Under the pieces are notes generated by a model, which was not told the DNA's origin, did not search any database, and was given only the letters and a program-made list of their open reading frames with translations. From Eulemur rufifrons (Eukaryota > Chordata > Mammalia > Primates > Lemuridae): a stretch of 64,000 nt of DNA. Positions 1 through 11,129 of this stretch are shown piece after piece (position 1 is the stretch's first letter; the number at the start of each line of letters is the position of its first letter). A program made the position numbers and the translations under genes. The DNA is taken from assembly GCF_041146395.1 (NCBI RefSeq), contig NC_090989.1, positions 224,224,843 to 224,288,842 on the forward strand. Reading direction: 5' to 3'.

Positions 1-110
1 TGCAAACTAGTGCAACCCCTGTGGAAAGCAATATGGAGATACCTTAAACAGATTCAAGTAGACCTACCATTCGATCCAGCAATCCCATTATTGGGCATCT
101 ACCCAGCATA
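1..110 (+). mobile_element. L1 fragment (end of ORF2 region)
   Basis: The opening bases read like the end of a LINE-1 ORF2, including the phrases 'gtggaaagcaatatggaga' and 'cccattattgggcatctac'. The copy is cut by the window edge and stops near base 110. It is an inactive remnant. The L1 subfamily cannot be set from so short a piece. Confidence 0.75.
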
Positions 111-118
111 GCATTTAT

Positions 119-290
119 CACTCAATCTCACCGCTGCCTGCTTCCTTGTCTGTGTCCGAGGCTGGACTCTGACCCCTAGAGGTGGAGGCTGCATCTATCT
201 TGGTCATCACTGCATCCCTTGCTCCTAGCACAGTACGAACACGGAGTAACTGCTCAGTGAATGTTTTCCGAATGGATGAATGACAGGTAA
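119..290 (+). repeat. L2-like 3' end
   Basis: The stretch has the L2 tail style: 'ctagcacagtacgaacacgg', then a 'gctcagtgaatg' block and a 'tggatgaatgacag' end. It is old and diverged, and the left boundary is uncertain. Confidence 0.45.
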
Positions 291-721
291 ATTTATACAT
301 CAAGTGAAAATTAAGCTGAGCAGAAATGATGCCGGTCATTTGTGTAAGAGAAGGACGTGCCTGTTATTCTACGCATGCAAATTCTAATTTAAAGACATTG
401 TAGTTTTTTCATGTATTCTGCCAGGCTTCAGTGGCAGGCAAGGGCAATTCTCTGTGTTAGCAGGGAGAGCTCTCCTGAAAGTCCTGTTGGTCCTAGGAAG
501 TGCTGATCACAGGGCTTGTTCCTCACACCAGAAGGCTGAACTAAACTACCAGGAGAGCTGCGCTGGGAATCAAAGCAGCAGCGTGCCCTGTCCTCCAGCC
601 ATGTGTGGCAGGAAATAAAGGATGCCACCATGTGAAGACTGACCCCAACACAGAGAGAAGGATGTCAAGCAAGATTCCACCAACACTTAGGGACACAACA
701 TGCCTATTATCATCATCAGGT

Positions 722-965
722 GATAGCTGACATGTATAGAGCATTGAGCATGTGCCAGGCACTGTGCTAAGCAATTCACATGCATTATTTCAAGGTAATC
801 CCCACGAGGACCCTCTACAGTGAAACCTGTAATTATCCTAATTATATAGATGGGGAAATTGAGGCTTGGAGAGGTTATTTAGTCAAGATCACAGAGCTAG
901 TAAGAAGCAGAACTGGAATGCAAACCAACACTGATTTCATCCAGAGACCCAACTGCTCATCACCA
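722..965 (+). repeat. MIR SINE
   Basis: The order of blocks is that of a MIR: 'gtgccaggcactgtgctaag', a 'gatggggaaattgaggct' block, 'gagaggttatttag', and 'cacagagctagtaagaagca'. It is a diverged mammal-wide repeat with no coding role. Bases 1010-2320 after it are AT-rich, and I recognise nothing in them. Confidence 0.8.
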
Positions 966-2329
966 TCTATCCTTGGAACCTGGACTTGTTCCTGGGAAAA
1001 CATACGAGTTTAAGTTTTATTTGAACAAACAAAAGCTGTTTCAAATAGGTAGGTATTCAAATAGTTTTAATAAAAATTTAAAATCTATTCCAGGGTTAAA
1101 GTTTCAAAGCTACTGAATGTCAAACATATTACATACATAAATATATTTGTATATATTATGTGCAGATATGATATATGTCATAACATTAAGTGCTGAATGC
1201 AGTCAATCAGAAAATACAAGCAAATAAAAAATACCCAGCATCATTTTATAAAACATCAACTGCCTACCAAATAGGTACTAAATGGTTAAGGAGTGTGATC
1301 TGTGTATTAAAGTATTACAAATCCAGTCTTAATCTAAAATCTCTGTTTGTTCTAGGCAAATAATACTTTTTAAACAATAATGTTATAATGAATAATGAAT
1401 AATATTTAGATCACTCTAGTCTTAAATTAGAGCCCAATATATATATACTACCCCTTTACACACTTACCAATATTATAGATACAATAGATTTTAATTTGCC
1501 CAGGTATTTTTGATAATGTGCTGGGAATTGTTTGAGATATAAAGACAAGTAAAATCTAGCTTTTGCCTTCCAAGAGATTCCAGATAGTGGTGGACACAGA
1601 AATCTGTGCAAATAACTGCAGAATGAGACAAATGAAACCACAGAAGTACAATGGAAGAATGGAAACGAAAATGGAAATTTTATTTAGTATGTATACTCAT
1701 TAAACTAATAGGAAGTCAAAGTAAGTTAGCTACCTTTGATTTTCATTACTTACTTCTTACATGCAAGTGAACTTTTTTCTGTCCAATCTAATATTGTTCA
1801 TATTCTGAGTCCCTTTAATTCAGTTGTCCTAAAATGAATACCTTTTCATGAGCACAGAATTTGTGCTACCCCTACCTCTGACCCTTGCTGAATGTTACTA
1901 CATTTTAGCTTTTATGCTCTAAAATACAAAACAATGTAAAACATAAAATTTTAACATAAAATGTCTTTGGATATTCACAGAAAATTTTAAAGGTATAAAG
2001 AGATTTATTCTCAACAAAATAAATTAGATTTAAATTTTTTGGTGAAATATTTGATTGATAATTTTATATTTCTATAAATATATGGAAAACAACAATCTAT
2101 TTTTTAAAACTGTAAGAAAATGTTGCATTTACATTTAGGAAAATTTCACATAGGCTTTCCCAGATCCCTGCTTGCTCTGATAAAAATTTGTTTTCTCAAT
2201 AGTTGAGTCTTCAAGGTATTTTGACTACTCCCTTCCCCTCTACAAACAATATTATCCTTTGTTAATATTCAAAAGTCTGCATAAATAATTTTATCCCTGG
2301 GAATGTCTTGCCATAAAAATATTGCCCGT

Positions 2330-2815
2330 AGCTACAAAGTCCAGAATGTCAAATTCTTCAGGACAAACAGGCCAGTTTCTTCAACAAAAACACAAGGAAA
2401 AAAAGAGGCTTGAGGAAACCCTAAAGAGACACAAGAGACCACATCAACCAAATGCAATGCCTGACCCTTATTTGCATCCTAATTCAAACCAACCAATTCA
2501 ACAAAACGTTTTGAGACAATTGAGGATATATAAATATTACTTGCATAAATTGATGTGATTATTGGATTATTTAGGTGTGATAATTGTATTGTGGTTACAT
2601 TGATGGAATTCTTGTCTTTTAGAGAAATATTGAAAAATATTTATGGATGAAATGATAGGCTATCAGGAAATGATACAAAATAATCGAATGGGGAGGACAA
2701 AGACGAAAAAAGGTTGGCCCACACTGAGGGGTATATAGAGGTTAATTATACTAATCTCTCTATCTCTGTATATGTTTGGAAGTTTCCCTTTTTTAAAACG
2801 TTTTAAAAATTAAAG
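2330..2815 (+). repeat. Old L1 3' UTR remnant (L1M/L1ME type)
   Basis: The text resembles L1M 3' UTRs: 'ggtgtgataattgtattgtg', a block around 'cttttagagaaatattgaaa', 'ggatgaaatgatagg', and a 'ctctgtatatgtttgg' end. The short open frame at 2322-2558 inside it is treated as chance. Confidence 0.5.
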
Positions 2816-3056
2816 AAAATATAAACAATGCTTGAAATATGGCATAATATATATTATACAATAGGTGTCTTGGATAGCACAATAATAGTTAATTTTAAGA
2901 ACTATTAGTCATAAATATGGCTTTAAATATAGACATTCTATACATAGCAAAATCATAATATCTAAGGAAAAGGAAATCTCTTATGTTTCATTTAATCTCA
3001 TCGTTCTCTTTGCCTGGATTTGGGAATAGAAACTGCTTCACTAAGTCATAACTGTT

Positions 3057-3415
<359 letters not shown>

Positions 3416-4150
3416 AATTACTGATTTCAATAAACATATTTCAGCATCTTAGGAATAAATTAAAAAATGAAGTTTATATCCAGGTAAACCTATGTTAAGG
3501 TAGCTGAGTAACAGAGAACTAATGTTGAGCTGAATTTTATACTGGGATCCTCAAATCCTTTTTTTCCCTACTCTTAATTTTTCTTTTAGGGGAACAAATT
3601 TTGATACTGTTGGCTGTCACCTGTGTAGTTCTTTGCAGCTAGTGGTGTATATGGAATAAATGAATGCTTAAAATCCATGTAAATAATTTCAGTGATGATA
3701 TGAAAAAAAAAAAACCAGCTATGAAGACCAAACTATTTTTGTAGAAATTTCAGGAAGGTGACATTAGCAATCAGACTAATGTTACTATTTAGGCTGTAAT
3801 CAGATGTTAATGTGGAAAGAAATCTCTGAACATTTTTCCTGGGTGCTGGGGATGAGAGCTAAAAGTGCCCCGCACTTCCAATAAAATATAGTGGAGGACG
3901 AGTGCAAACTCTTGGAAGACACCCTTTGCTAAGTTTCACTGCCACGCCTTGTCAGTTCTTACCTCCGTTTTATTCTATTATTTTTCTCGTAGTTTCTGCC
4001 GTTTCTCTAGATTTTCTACCGTCGGTTACTGAAGCCAAGTCAAAATGAAAGGCGCAGGGACGCCGGATTCAAGCGGTCTGGAAATGAGAGGTTCCCGAAC
4101 CATAAGCTCCATTCCAATGTATAAGCAGGTGTTAGACATTTCGAATACTC
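3416..4150. other. Intergenic, no feature recognised
   Basis: This is AT-rich sequence between the Alu and the CpG-rich block. I see no gene, RNA or clear repeat in it. Confidence 0.5.
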
Positions 4151-4179
4151 AGCTCACACGGTATCAGGGCGCATAGAAT

Positions 4180-5790
4180 GTTACTGCCAGAAGCCGCCTG
4201 CGTGGGACGTGCCGGCCACCTACGGGCACCTGGGCTCTTCTCTGCAGGGGCCACCGCCTCCACCGCCACTGGTGTAGACCCGGGCCTTCTGACTCGAGGG
4301 TGAACTGAGGGCTGCGTCCCCCTATCCCTCTCAGAACTCCGCCCCCAGGCCTGGGCCACCCAGCTCCCCGGGCACGTTTCCCGCTGGCAGCATCCAGCGC
4401 GGGGGCGAACTGGAGAGTGAAATCAAGATTCAGGATAGGAATTCTAGCTAAGCGGGGTAGCGCAGGGCAAGGAGCTGTCCAGTTCCACCGCCTAGGGAGG
4501 GCGGCCGGGAGGAGGCGGCGGGGACCCGGGAGAGGACTTCGCAGTACCGTGGGCACCTGCGACAAGGGGTTCCTGGGTTCTTGGGGACCACGAGGGGACA
4601 GAGAATGAAAATCAGGCCGGGGAGGAAGAACGCGCAGGGCTCTCCTCTGACTCCTCACTGGCTATCTTCTGTTAAGTGGAGTGCTCTAGGTAGGCGTGGA
4701 CCGGCACGTGGCCGGGTCGGGTCTGGCGGTGACCTTCCCACCGCTCCGCCGAGCGCCTCCTAAGGAAGCGCAGAGCCCCGGGTGCAGGGCTGGGGACCTG
4801 ACAGCGCGCGCGTCCCTCGGAGCATCCGGCGCGTCTGGGGCTCTGGGAGAGAAATGCGCTTCCTGGCGGAGGGAGCCGTGGGACAGAGGACCAGAGGAAG
4901 AATCCAGGGCCCTGGTCCTTGTCGGGCCTCGGCCTCGGCGACACACGAGAGGCCCACGCAGGAAAAGGTCGCAGGAGGGCATGGGGTTAGTTGTTCAAAA
5001 ACCAGACTGGGTCCGGTGATACTGCCTGAGGGTCCTCAGGCCAATTTCTTAATTTCTCCCAGTTGCAAATTTCTTGTCTGTAAAATGGGGACTGCTCTAG
5101 TGTGTTCTTCCGTGAGTGCTGGGAATGTATAAGGGGGATCCGGTCCCTGGCAGAGAAGGAGCTGCTATTGGTACTATTATTTGTGTTATTATTCGCTGGC
5201 AAGACCGAGGGGCGAGTCACCTACCGCCGGTTCCCTTCTGCCCTTGCCCCAGCCTCTCTGCGCCTCCCAGCGCCTCGCACTCCGCCCCAGCCTTTGGCTC
5301 GGCGCCCCCGGAAGCTCTGGGTTCATGCAGTCAGCCTATTCTAAAGACGACGAGCCCCTTGATCCTTCGAGCAACTCGGCAGCGACATGGTTTTTAACCC
5401 CAGCCGCAAGGTTGACGGAAGCCCCGGACCCGGGAGGCGCTCGGGACTCACCTGCGCAGAACCACGGGACCCGGCCCGGAATCCGGAGCTGTGGCCCCCT
5501 GCTCTGCGGGGTCCAGAGGGCGGCCGGGCCTGGGCACCGCACCGAGCGCGACGCGCTCCAGGGACGCGCCCTCTGAATATTTGTAGGGGGCTGCGGCGCC
5601 GCCACAACGCCTGGGCCGCGCCAGCCGGGCGAGCATGAGGCCCCGGCCAGTGCTCGGCGTCGGTGGCAGGTTTGGTGTTCGCAGCACCAGGAGACCGTCC
5701 TTTGGGCGAGCTGCGCCGAGGTCCCCCCAAGCGGGTCCCACCCAAAGGCCCGACCTCTCCGCGCGGTCGTTGTGCTTCAGGCCAAGTGGA
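4180..5790. promoter_or_regulatory. CpG island without an assigned gene
   Basis: Base composition changes sharply to GC-rich DNA with many CpG pairs. The densest parts are about 4190-4960 and 5210-5790, separated by a short AT-richer stretch near 5040-5210. Several open frames of 80-164 codons overlap on both strands, as expected by chance in stop-poor DNA, and none resembles a known protein. The island lies about 2 kb past the 3' end of FOXD4. In human 9q the next gene in this direction is PGM5, but I found no PGM5 first-exon protein here. It could be a promoter of a non-coding RNA, a developmental CpG island tied to FOXD4, or an unannotated first exon. Confidence 0.6.
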
Positions 5791-5849
5791 CTCGAAGAGC
5801 CATGTTCGATTGGAGAACAACGTCTAAGTTACTCCACCACTGAATAGAT

Positions 5850-7260
5850 AATTTAAAAAAAAAAATTCACCATTCGACATGGTTTCATTAGATAAAATTT
5901 AGGAGCTTGGGGCCGGCCTGGATCGGGCTCTGACCCTCAATTGCCCATATTCGTGGCTATGCTGGTCTGGCCTCGGGCAAGGGAAGGAAGAAAATTCGCA
6001 GAGAGTCAGAAATCCGTTCTGTGCTCAGTGGCCGGCTATAGCCGGCCCTCTCCAAACGTTTGTTGACTGAGTAACTAAACGAAAGTAGGCCTGGAGATGT
6101 TTTCACGCTAGGGGCAAAGGGCGTTGGAACATGAACAGGCCGAGAACCTGGCATTAAATAGGACCCCTCTATTCTTAGTTTCCAAACTGTTCGACTGCAC
6201 CCCAGACCTGCCAAATTTGCTAAAAGCGGTCTATTTAGGACCCCGCTGGTGCTATGCGGGCAAAGGCTGTAGTGCAAAGAGAAGAATTGGGAGCTTGAGA
6301 CCCGCAGCTATCAAGGGTGGGGCTTGGGAACTTTCCAAAACATCCTTGGAACTGCACGAGCCCAAGGAGATCTCTGATAGGGGATCTCAGCTAGGGCGTG
6401 CCAAAGAAGTTCCAAGTGATGGCTTGGAGAAGAGAAGCTGGAGTAAAACACCGCCACATTAAAATACTGTAAAAACTGGTGTCTCCGTGTTTTCCCTACC
6501 TCCCGAAGTGAGACGGGCATAGCTAGGAGTGGGACTAAATCTGGGGAAACATTCCCACATTTACAGCGTGCCTCAAAGCTACACAGACTGTAATTCTTTT
6601 GAGACATGAACCCTGTTCAGAACTGGGAAAATGGCTGGGTCTCTACACATTTATTTTCCTTAGGGGGAATAGTTCGTGATGGCTGTTCTCGCCTTGTTTC
6701 CCCCCGCCCCGCCTCACTCGGTCACCTGAAGCCCTTCCTGGTTGCAAAGTGCTTTCAGACATTTTTTAAGAAAAAAAAAGTTTTGAAAATTCTAGTGCTT
6801 TACAAAAACATATATTGCCTTTTATTTTCCCTGAATATGTTGGCCACTTCATTCCAAATTGATCTCGAATGGTCCTCCATTTATTGGGGGAGGAGGAATC
6901 AACGTCTTTAGAAAGATGGAAAATAAATGGAGAATAGTTTTACATTTTCTCTGATTCTTTTTCTTCTACACATAAATACTAAATCTCCTATTTTAAAGAA
7001 CTTTTTCAACCCCAAATATTCAGAATTTTTAAAAGCCATGTTAAAAATGGAATGTTTCTGATATCTATAACAAATACGAATTGTAAAAATAAATTGTTTA
7101 ATTGGGAGAAAAGTTTTAAAAGAAGTTCCATTTATAAAGCATAACAGAAAATAAACGATGTAGTGCAATGACTTAGCATTTTATTTCGTCTAGATAGCTA
7201 GGCTTAACTTTAACACCTCTCCATTTAAAATGGCACGTTAGACACAGATAAGAAATATAA
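5850..7260. other. Intergenic 3' flank of FOXD4
   Basis: Mixed-composition sequence with short open frames only. I recognise no gene or repeat here. Several 'tttatt' words, such as 7180-7185, could serve as minus-strand poly(A) signals for a long FOXD4 3' UTR. Confidence 0.4.
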
Positions 7261-7411
7261 ATGTTCTGAAATTAAAATTCTACTTATATTACATATCGCT
7301 ATCAGGAAGACACAGAGGGCGTAAGCATTTTGCACTCGACTTTTGAGTAATACTTGCAGTTCCTAGGGAGTGGAAGAAGGGGGAACATGTTTTGCATTGG
7401 AGACTGTTTTC

Positions 7412-7417
7412 TTTATT
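7412..7417 (-). terminator. Candidate FOXD4 poly(A) signal AATAAA
   Basis: On the minus strand this reads AATAAA, about 350 bases after the FOXD4 stop codon. It is the first canonical hexamer I saw downstream, but others follow near 7180, so its use is uncertain. Confidence 0.4.
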
Positions 7418-7763
7418 TTTCTTTTTATACGAGAAAAAAATACTCCACTCACGTTCATAGTTCCTTGGGAAATGTGCAAATGGGAAAAGCCATGGAGGCC
7501 ACAACTGAAGGCAAGCAAAGACAAGGCGACTAGACGCCCTCCGAAGTTTGCGTTGAGGCTGCCTTAAAGGAACGGGATGCAGCTGTTCCTTTGCAACTAT
7601 TTTGCAGCGAACAAAAATTAGTGTTTGCTCCGCAGTGGGATTCTGATGCACAGGCCCAGTCCCGCTATGCAAGATGCAGTGAGCAAAGGCGGTCGCTCCA
7701 CCCTCCCACCAGGCTCCAGGTGCACCCTGCGGAGTCGGCTCGGTAACTGCGTGTGGGTGCTAC

Positions 7764-7932
7764 TCAAAACGCTGGCGAGGTTCCCTCTCCGCCCGAAGGG
7801 GCGGCCAGAGATGTCAGCCTAGAGTCCTCAGCCGCGGTCTGGTACTTCAGCAGCGCCGCAGCGGCGGACAAGTGCCGACCCAGTAGCCCTCCCTTGCTGG
7901 GAGCGCAGCTGCTGGCACAGTCCTGCTGCTGG

Positions 7933-7971
<39 letters not shown>

Positions 7972-9101
7972 AAAAGCGTTCGAGCGGCGGCAGCGGACAC
8001 GTGCAGCAAGGGGGCAGTGGCCTGGGGATGCAACAGGCATGACGGACGCTGCAGCAGGTGGCAGTAGCTCCATGGGGCCGGGGGCAGACTCTGTGCGGTC
8101 CCTGTACCCCCTCCCCTGACCCCTTGCATGATACTCTCGATGCTGAAGGAGGTGCACCCTCCTCCCGGTCGCGAAGCCAGACCCTTGCCCTCCTCCCAAG
8201 GCTGGGAGCCCAGCGAGGGCTGCAGCGACGGCAGGGCGCCAGGCGTCGCCAGGTCTGCCCCTTCCGATTTCCTCCGCCCCTCGGCGTAGGCCGGGGCCGA
8301 GAGCAGCAGGTAGCGAAGGGGATGCGGGTGCAGCAGCGAGGACGTGCGGCCACCCGGAGCGGCAGTAGGGTAAGCCCCCGGTACCCGCGGGGCCGGGGGT
8401 CCGAGCAGGAGGCCCGGCTGGGGGCCGTGCAGGACGGCGGGTGCAGCGGGCACAGGGAAGGGGTGGTGCAGGTGGGCTCCCGGGGGCGGGTGGTGCCGCT
8501 TGAAACGCTTCCTGCGCCGGAGAAAGCTGCCGTTGTCGAACATGTCCTGGGAGGCGGGGTCCAGGCTCCAGTAGTTGCCCTTGCCCGGGTGGCCCGGCTC
8601 GCGGGGGATCTTGACGAAGCAGTCGTTCAGCGAGAGGTTGTGGCGGATGCTGTTCTGCCAGGCGGGGAACTTGCGGCGGTAGTAGGGGAAGCGGCCGCTG
8701 ATGAAGGCGCAGATGCCGCTGAGCGTGAGGCGCTTGTGCGGGCTCTGCAAGATGGCCATGGTGATGAGCGCGATGTACGAGTACGGGGGCTTCGCCAGCT
8801 GAGGGGCGTCCCCAGAGGACGCCACGGACATCGTCGGGGCCTTGAAATTGGTGCCAAACTCAGAGGGGTCGCTCGGGTCGTCGCCGCCCCCGGTGCGCTC
8901 TCCGGGAAGCGCGCCCGCGCCCTGCGGCCGGGGCTGGTGCGGCTGCTCTAGGAACTGCTGGCTCGCCTCTGCCTCCTCTTCCTCCTCCTCCTCCCCTTCA
9001 TCTTCTTCCTCTCCCAGAAGATCGATCTTACCGTCTTCGTCGCAGCTCCAGAGGCTGCGCTGTCTTCTGGAACGAGGACGCTCAGCTCTTGGCAAGTTCA
9101 T
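7764..9101 (-). CDS. FOXD4: Forkhead box protein D4, single exon, intact
   Basis: This is a nuclear DNA-binding transcription factor of the forkhead D class, 445 residues, close to the human length of about 439. Order of parts: N-terminus [10 protein letters not shown] as in human FOXD4; an acidic run at about residues 31-45; the forkhead domain at about 104-197, starting [15 protein letters not shown] and including the recognition-helix text [15 protein letters not shown]; a basic patch [10 protein letters not shown]; proline-rich and histidine-rich linker; an eh1-like motif FSIESIM at 319-325, known in this family to bind Groucho/TLE co-repressors; a polyQ tract at about 378-393; and the tail. 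There is no intron, as in all FOXD genes. The start at 9101 is chosen because it matches human, although its -3 base is T (weak context) and the frame stays open upstream to 9569. Its neighbour ZNG1, on the same strand, ends 8 kb upstream. There are no frameshifts or missing forkhead residues. Identity is very sure; the C-terminal frame is discussed in the findings. Confidence 0.97.
7923..7970 (-). repeat. CAG trinucleotide repeat in FOXD4 (polyQ)
   Basis: Read on the minus strand, twelve uninterrupted CAG codons (7935-7970) are followed by one CAC (His, 7932-7934) and three more CAG codons (7923-7931). The reading is Q12-H-Q3. In the neighbouring frame the same DNA encodes polyalanine. Pure CAG runs of this kind tend to vary in length between individuals. 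Confidence 0.97.
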
Positions 9102-9569
9102 GGAGGAGCAGGTCCAGAAGACGCGAGGGAGGTGGCGGCCGCTCACCTGGCGTGGGGTGGGCTGGGACAGAAGCCCGGGATGAGACGCAGGAACGCTGGT
9201 GGTTACCCTTTTAGATGTTTTCTTCGCTTCTTCCTCCTCCTTTCCAACACCGTCCGGCAAAGGTGTACTTTGCCTTTTATTAAAGCTTCTTCGAGACCCT
9301 GTGTGGTGGACTGCCCCCTTTATACCTCTTCTTACCCTACCTCGGAGCGGTGCCACTTCCTCCAGGCGCATCCAATGATGAGGGTCAGCTGCGCAAACAC
9401 CCCACCCGGGAAGAGCCCTCAGCGCCCCCTCCTCGCACCCACCCGCCACCAAGGAAGATGCTCCGCTGTTCGGGCTTAGCCAGCCAGTTGCCCCGTCTCT
9501 GAGTGGGCTCTGTTCATGCTCTTTTAAAACCACAGAAATTAAAATGAGGTAGGAAAATATGATACTCAA

Positions 9570-10370
9570 TAATCTATGGCCACCTAGATATGCAGCCCTC
9601 TCTTCTAGAGAACAGAAACGGAGGGGGGCACTGAAATGTATACTGCGTTTATAAAAGAATGCGTAATATTACAAAAGTATGTTTTCGTGTTTCATAGCTG
9701 GTCAACTACCCACTTTGATTTGGTAAATTCTGCCTTCTTTGAGAATGGTGAGCTGAATTGTTTTTAATGTTGTGACTATATCCCCGAGCTCAAGGCAGGT
9801 GTCAGGGGGGTGTTGCATCGTCAGTACCACCCTCCTCTCCAAAATGGTCTCCCTGACTCAAATTTTAAGAAAAGCCTGAAATGTCCTAGCATTAAATTGT
9901 GGAAGTTCAGGGTGGAGGGAAGGCAGGAGGGCTAGAGGAATCTCTAGGTCCTTACAGCTGTGATTCTCCAACTTCTTTGAACATTTAACCACAATAAGAA
10001 ATACATTTTATACCATGATCTTGCACATATGTACTCTAATGGATTCCACAAAACAATATACTTACACTACAGGGATCACTGGTATTTCTTTTCCTTTTTG
10101 TAAGTGGCCACAACCAACTAAGCCCATAATCAGTATGGGCCCAGTTTGAAAAATCCTGTTTTCACAAAGGGGCCCCACACAGGAGTGATACTCCCAGTCT
10201 ATGAGGGGGCTCTCTCTCTCCCCCCCTTCCTTCCTTCTTTTCAGAAATGCCAACATTAAGCATTTTTACTGTAATAATAAGACTTGGAACTTCCTTGAGG
10301 CAATGGCTTTAAATCACTGGGTCATCATTCAGTATCCACACTGGAGAGCAGCAGTATGACAACAGCTGTT
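9570..10370. other. Intergenic upstream of FOXD4
   Basis: Sequence between FOXD4 and the FOXD4-like fragment. It includes a pyrimidine run near 10205-10240. I recognise no gene or clear repeat here. Confidence 0.4.
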
Positions 10371-10377
10371 TAACTCA

Positions 10378-10425
10378 CCTGAGTGGTGTTTGAAACACTT
10401 CCTGCGACAGAGAAAGCATTTTGAA
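10378..10425 (-). pseudogene. Short fragment resembling FOXD4 coding sequence
   Basis: The text 'ttgaaacacttcctgcgaca' followed by 'gagaaagc' differs at only three positions from FOXD4 codons at about 8500-8527 (the basic patch after the forkhead). A three-base deletion sits next to it. On the minus strand it can be read FLCRRKCFKHHSGE against [16 protein letters not shown]. The homology is only about 45 bases, so it could be a remnant of an old FOXD4 duplicate or coincidence. Confidence 0.4.
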
Positions 10426-10426
10426 T

Positions 10427-10472
10427 GTAACAAGATTTTTATTTATTTTTATTTTTAGTAACAAGATTTTTA
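10427..10472 (-). repeat. A-rich tail flanked by direct repeats
   Basis: The word gtaacaagattttta begins at 10427 and recurs, apart from its last base, at 10458. The DNA between is T-rich (runs of TTTA and TTTTTA), so on the minus strand it looks like a retrotransposon tail with no body. Confidence 0.55.
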
Positions 10473-11129
10473 GATTGGCTTCATTTAAATTAGCTCAGAG
10501 ACTAAACATTACAATGAAATATAATTTAATGTTATATAACTAAATACTAAGCCAAACCACACTATATATTCATAAATTAAAGCCCACCTACTTGGGAAAA
10601 ATTTGAGATGGCATCTAATAAAAATGCAGCATAAAAGAATATTGTATTAAGCCATTGATTGCTAGTCACATAGAGTTTATAAAACGACAATGAATTTTCA
10701 GCGAGAAATCAGAAACCAGCCCCATGGGCAAAATAAAACAAAAAAGTAGTTTAAAGTAGCTAGAGGCTTCAGGATAAAATTTGGAGAACAGCTTTCTTGC
10801 AAATCTTTTTTTAAACCTTATCCTCTCTACTCCTGAGGTTTTTACTCTCTAAGTCTCCCTAGTTTATATGTAGCTTGGAGGACAAATACCAGGTTTTAAG
10901 CCTAACAGATTTGTGTTTGAATTCCAAATTTACCAATGACTACTTGTGTGATCTACTACAGGAAGCTCCAGGAGGGCCAGGACAGGTGTCTTATTCAGCT
11001 TTATAATCCCAGATGCCTCCCCCCAAACCCCCTGCAGGTGAGGCACATCTTCCATCAGTTTAGGAATCCAATTACCTGGGAAAGGGAGAATTGTTAGTTT
11101 TCCCAGAGTCAACTTCTATAGGGATTTGG

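Larger units (their letters stand above)
7700..9480. promoter_or_regulatory. CpG island covering FOXD4
   Basis: The FOXD4 coding region and about 380 bases upstream are GC-rich with dense CpG pairs. The transcription start is presumably on the minus strand between 9102 and about 9480. No TATA box at a convincing distance was seen. Confidence 0.6.

Noticed and set aside
2322..2558. A 78-codon open frame with many charged residues
   Set aside because: It overlaps old L1 3' UTR sequence and has no family match.
4164..4658. A 164-codon minus-strand open frame in the CpG island
   Set aside because: It is rich in Arg, Pro and Ala with no domain, and other frames overlap it. This is expected by chance in GC-rich DNA.
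5341..5820. A 159-codon minus-strand open frame as a possible PGM5 first exon
   Set aside because: No sign of the PGM5 N-terminus or of a phosphoglucomutase motif was found. Only the human gene order suggested it.
8058..8951. A 297-codon open frame antisense to FOXD4 on the plus strand
   Set aside because: It is a shadow of the GC-rich forkhead coding region, with no resemblance to a protein family. CpG-rich coding DNA often leaves the opposite strand open.
10315..10430. Possible C2H2 zinc-finger fragment (text like IHTGE on the plus strand)
   Set aside because: Only one short linker-like phrase is seen, with no finger around it. The nearby FOXD4 likeness is stronger.
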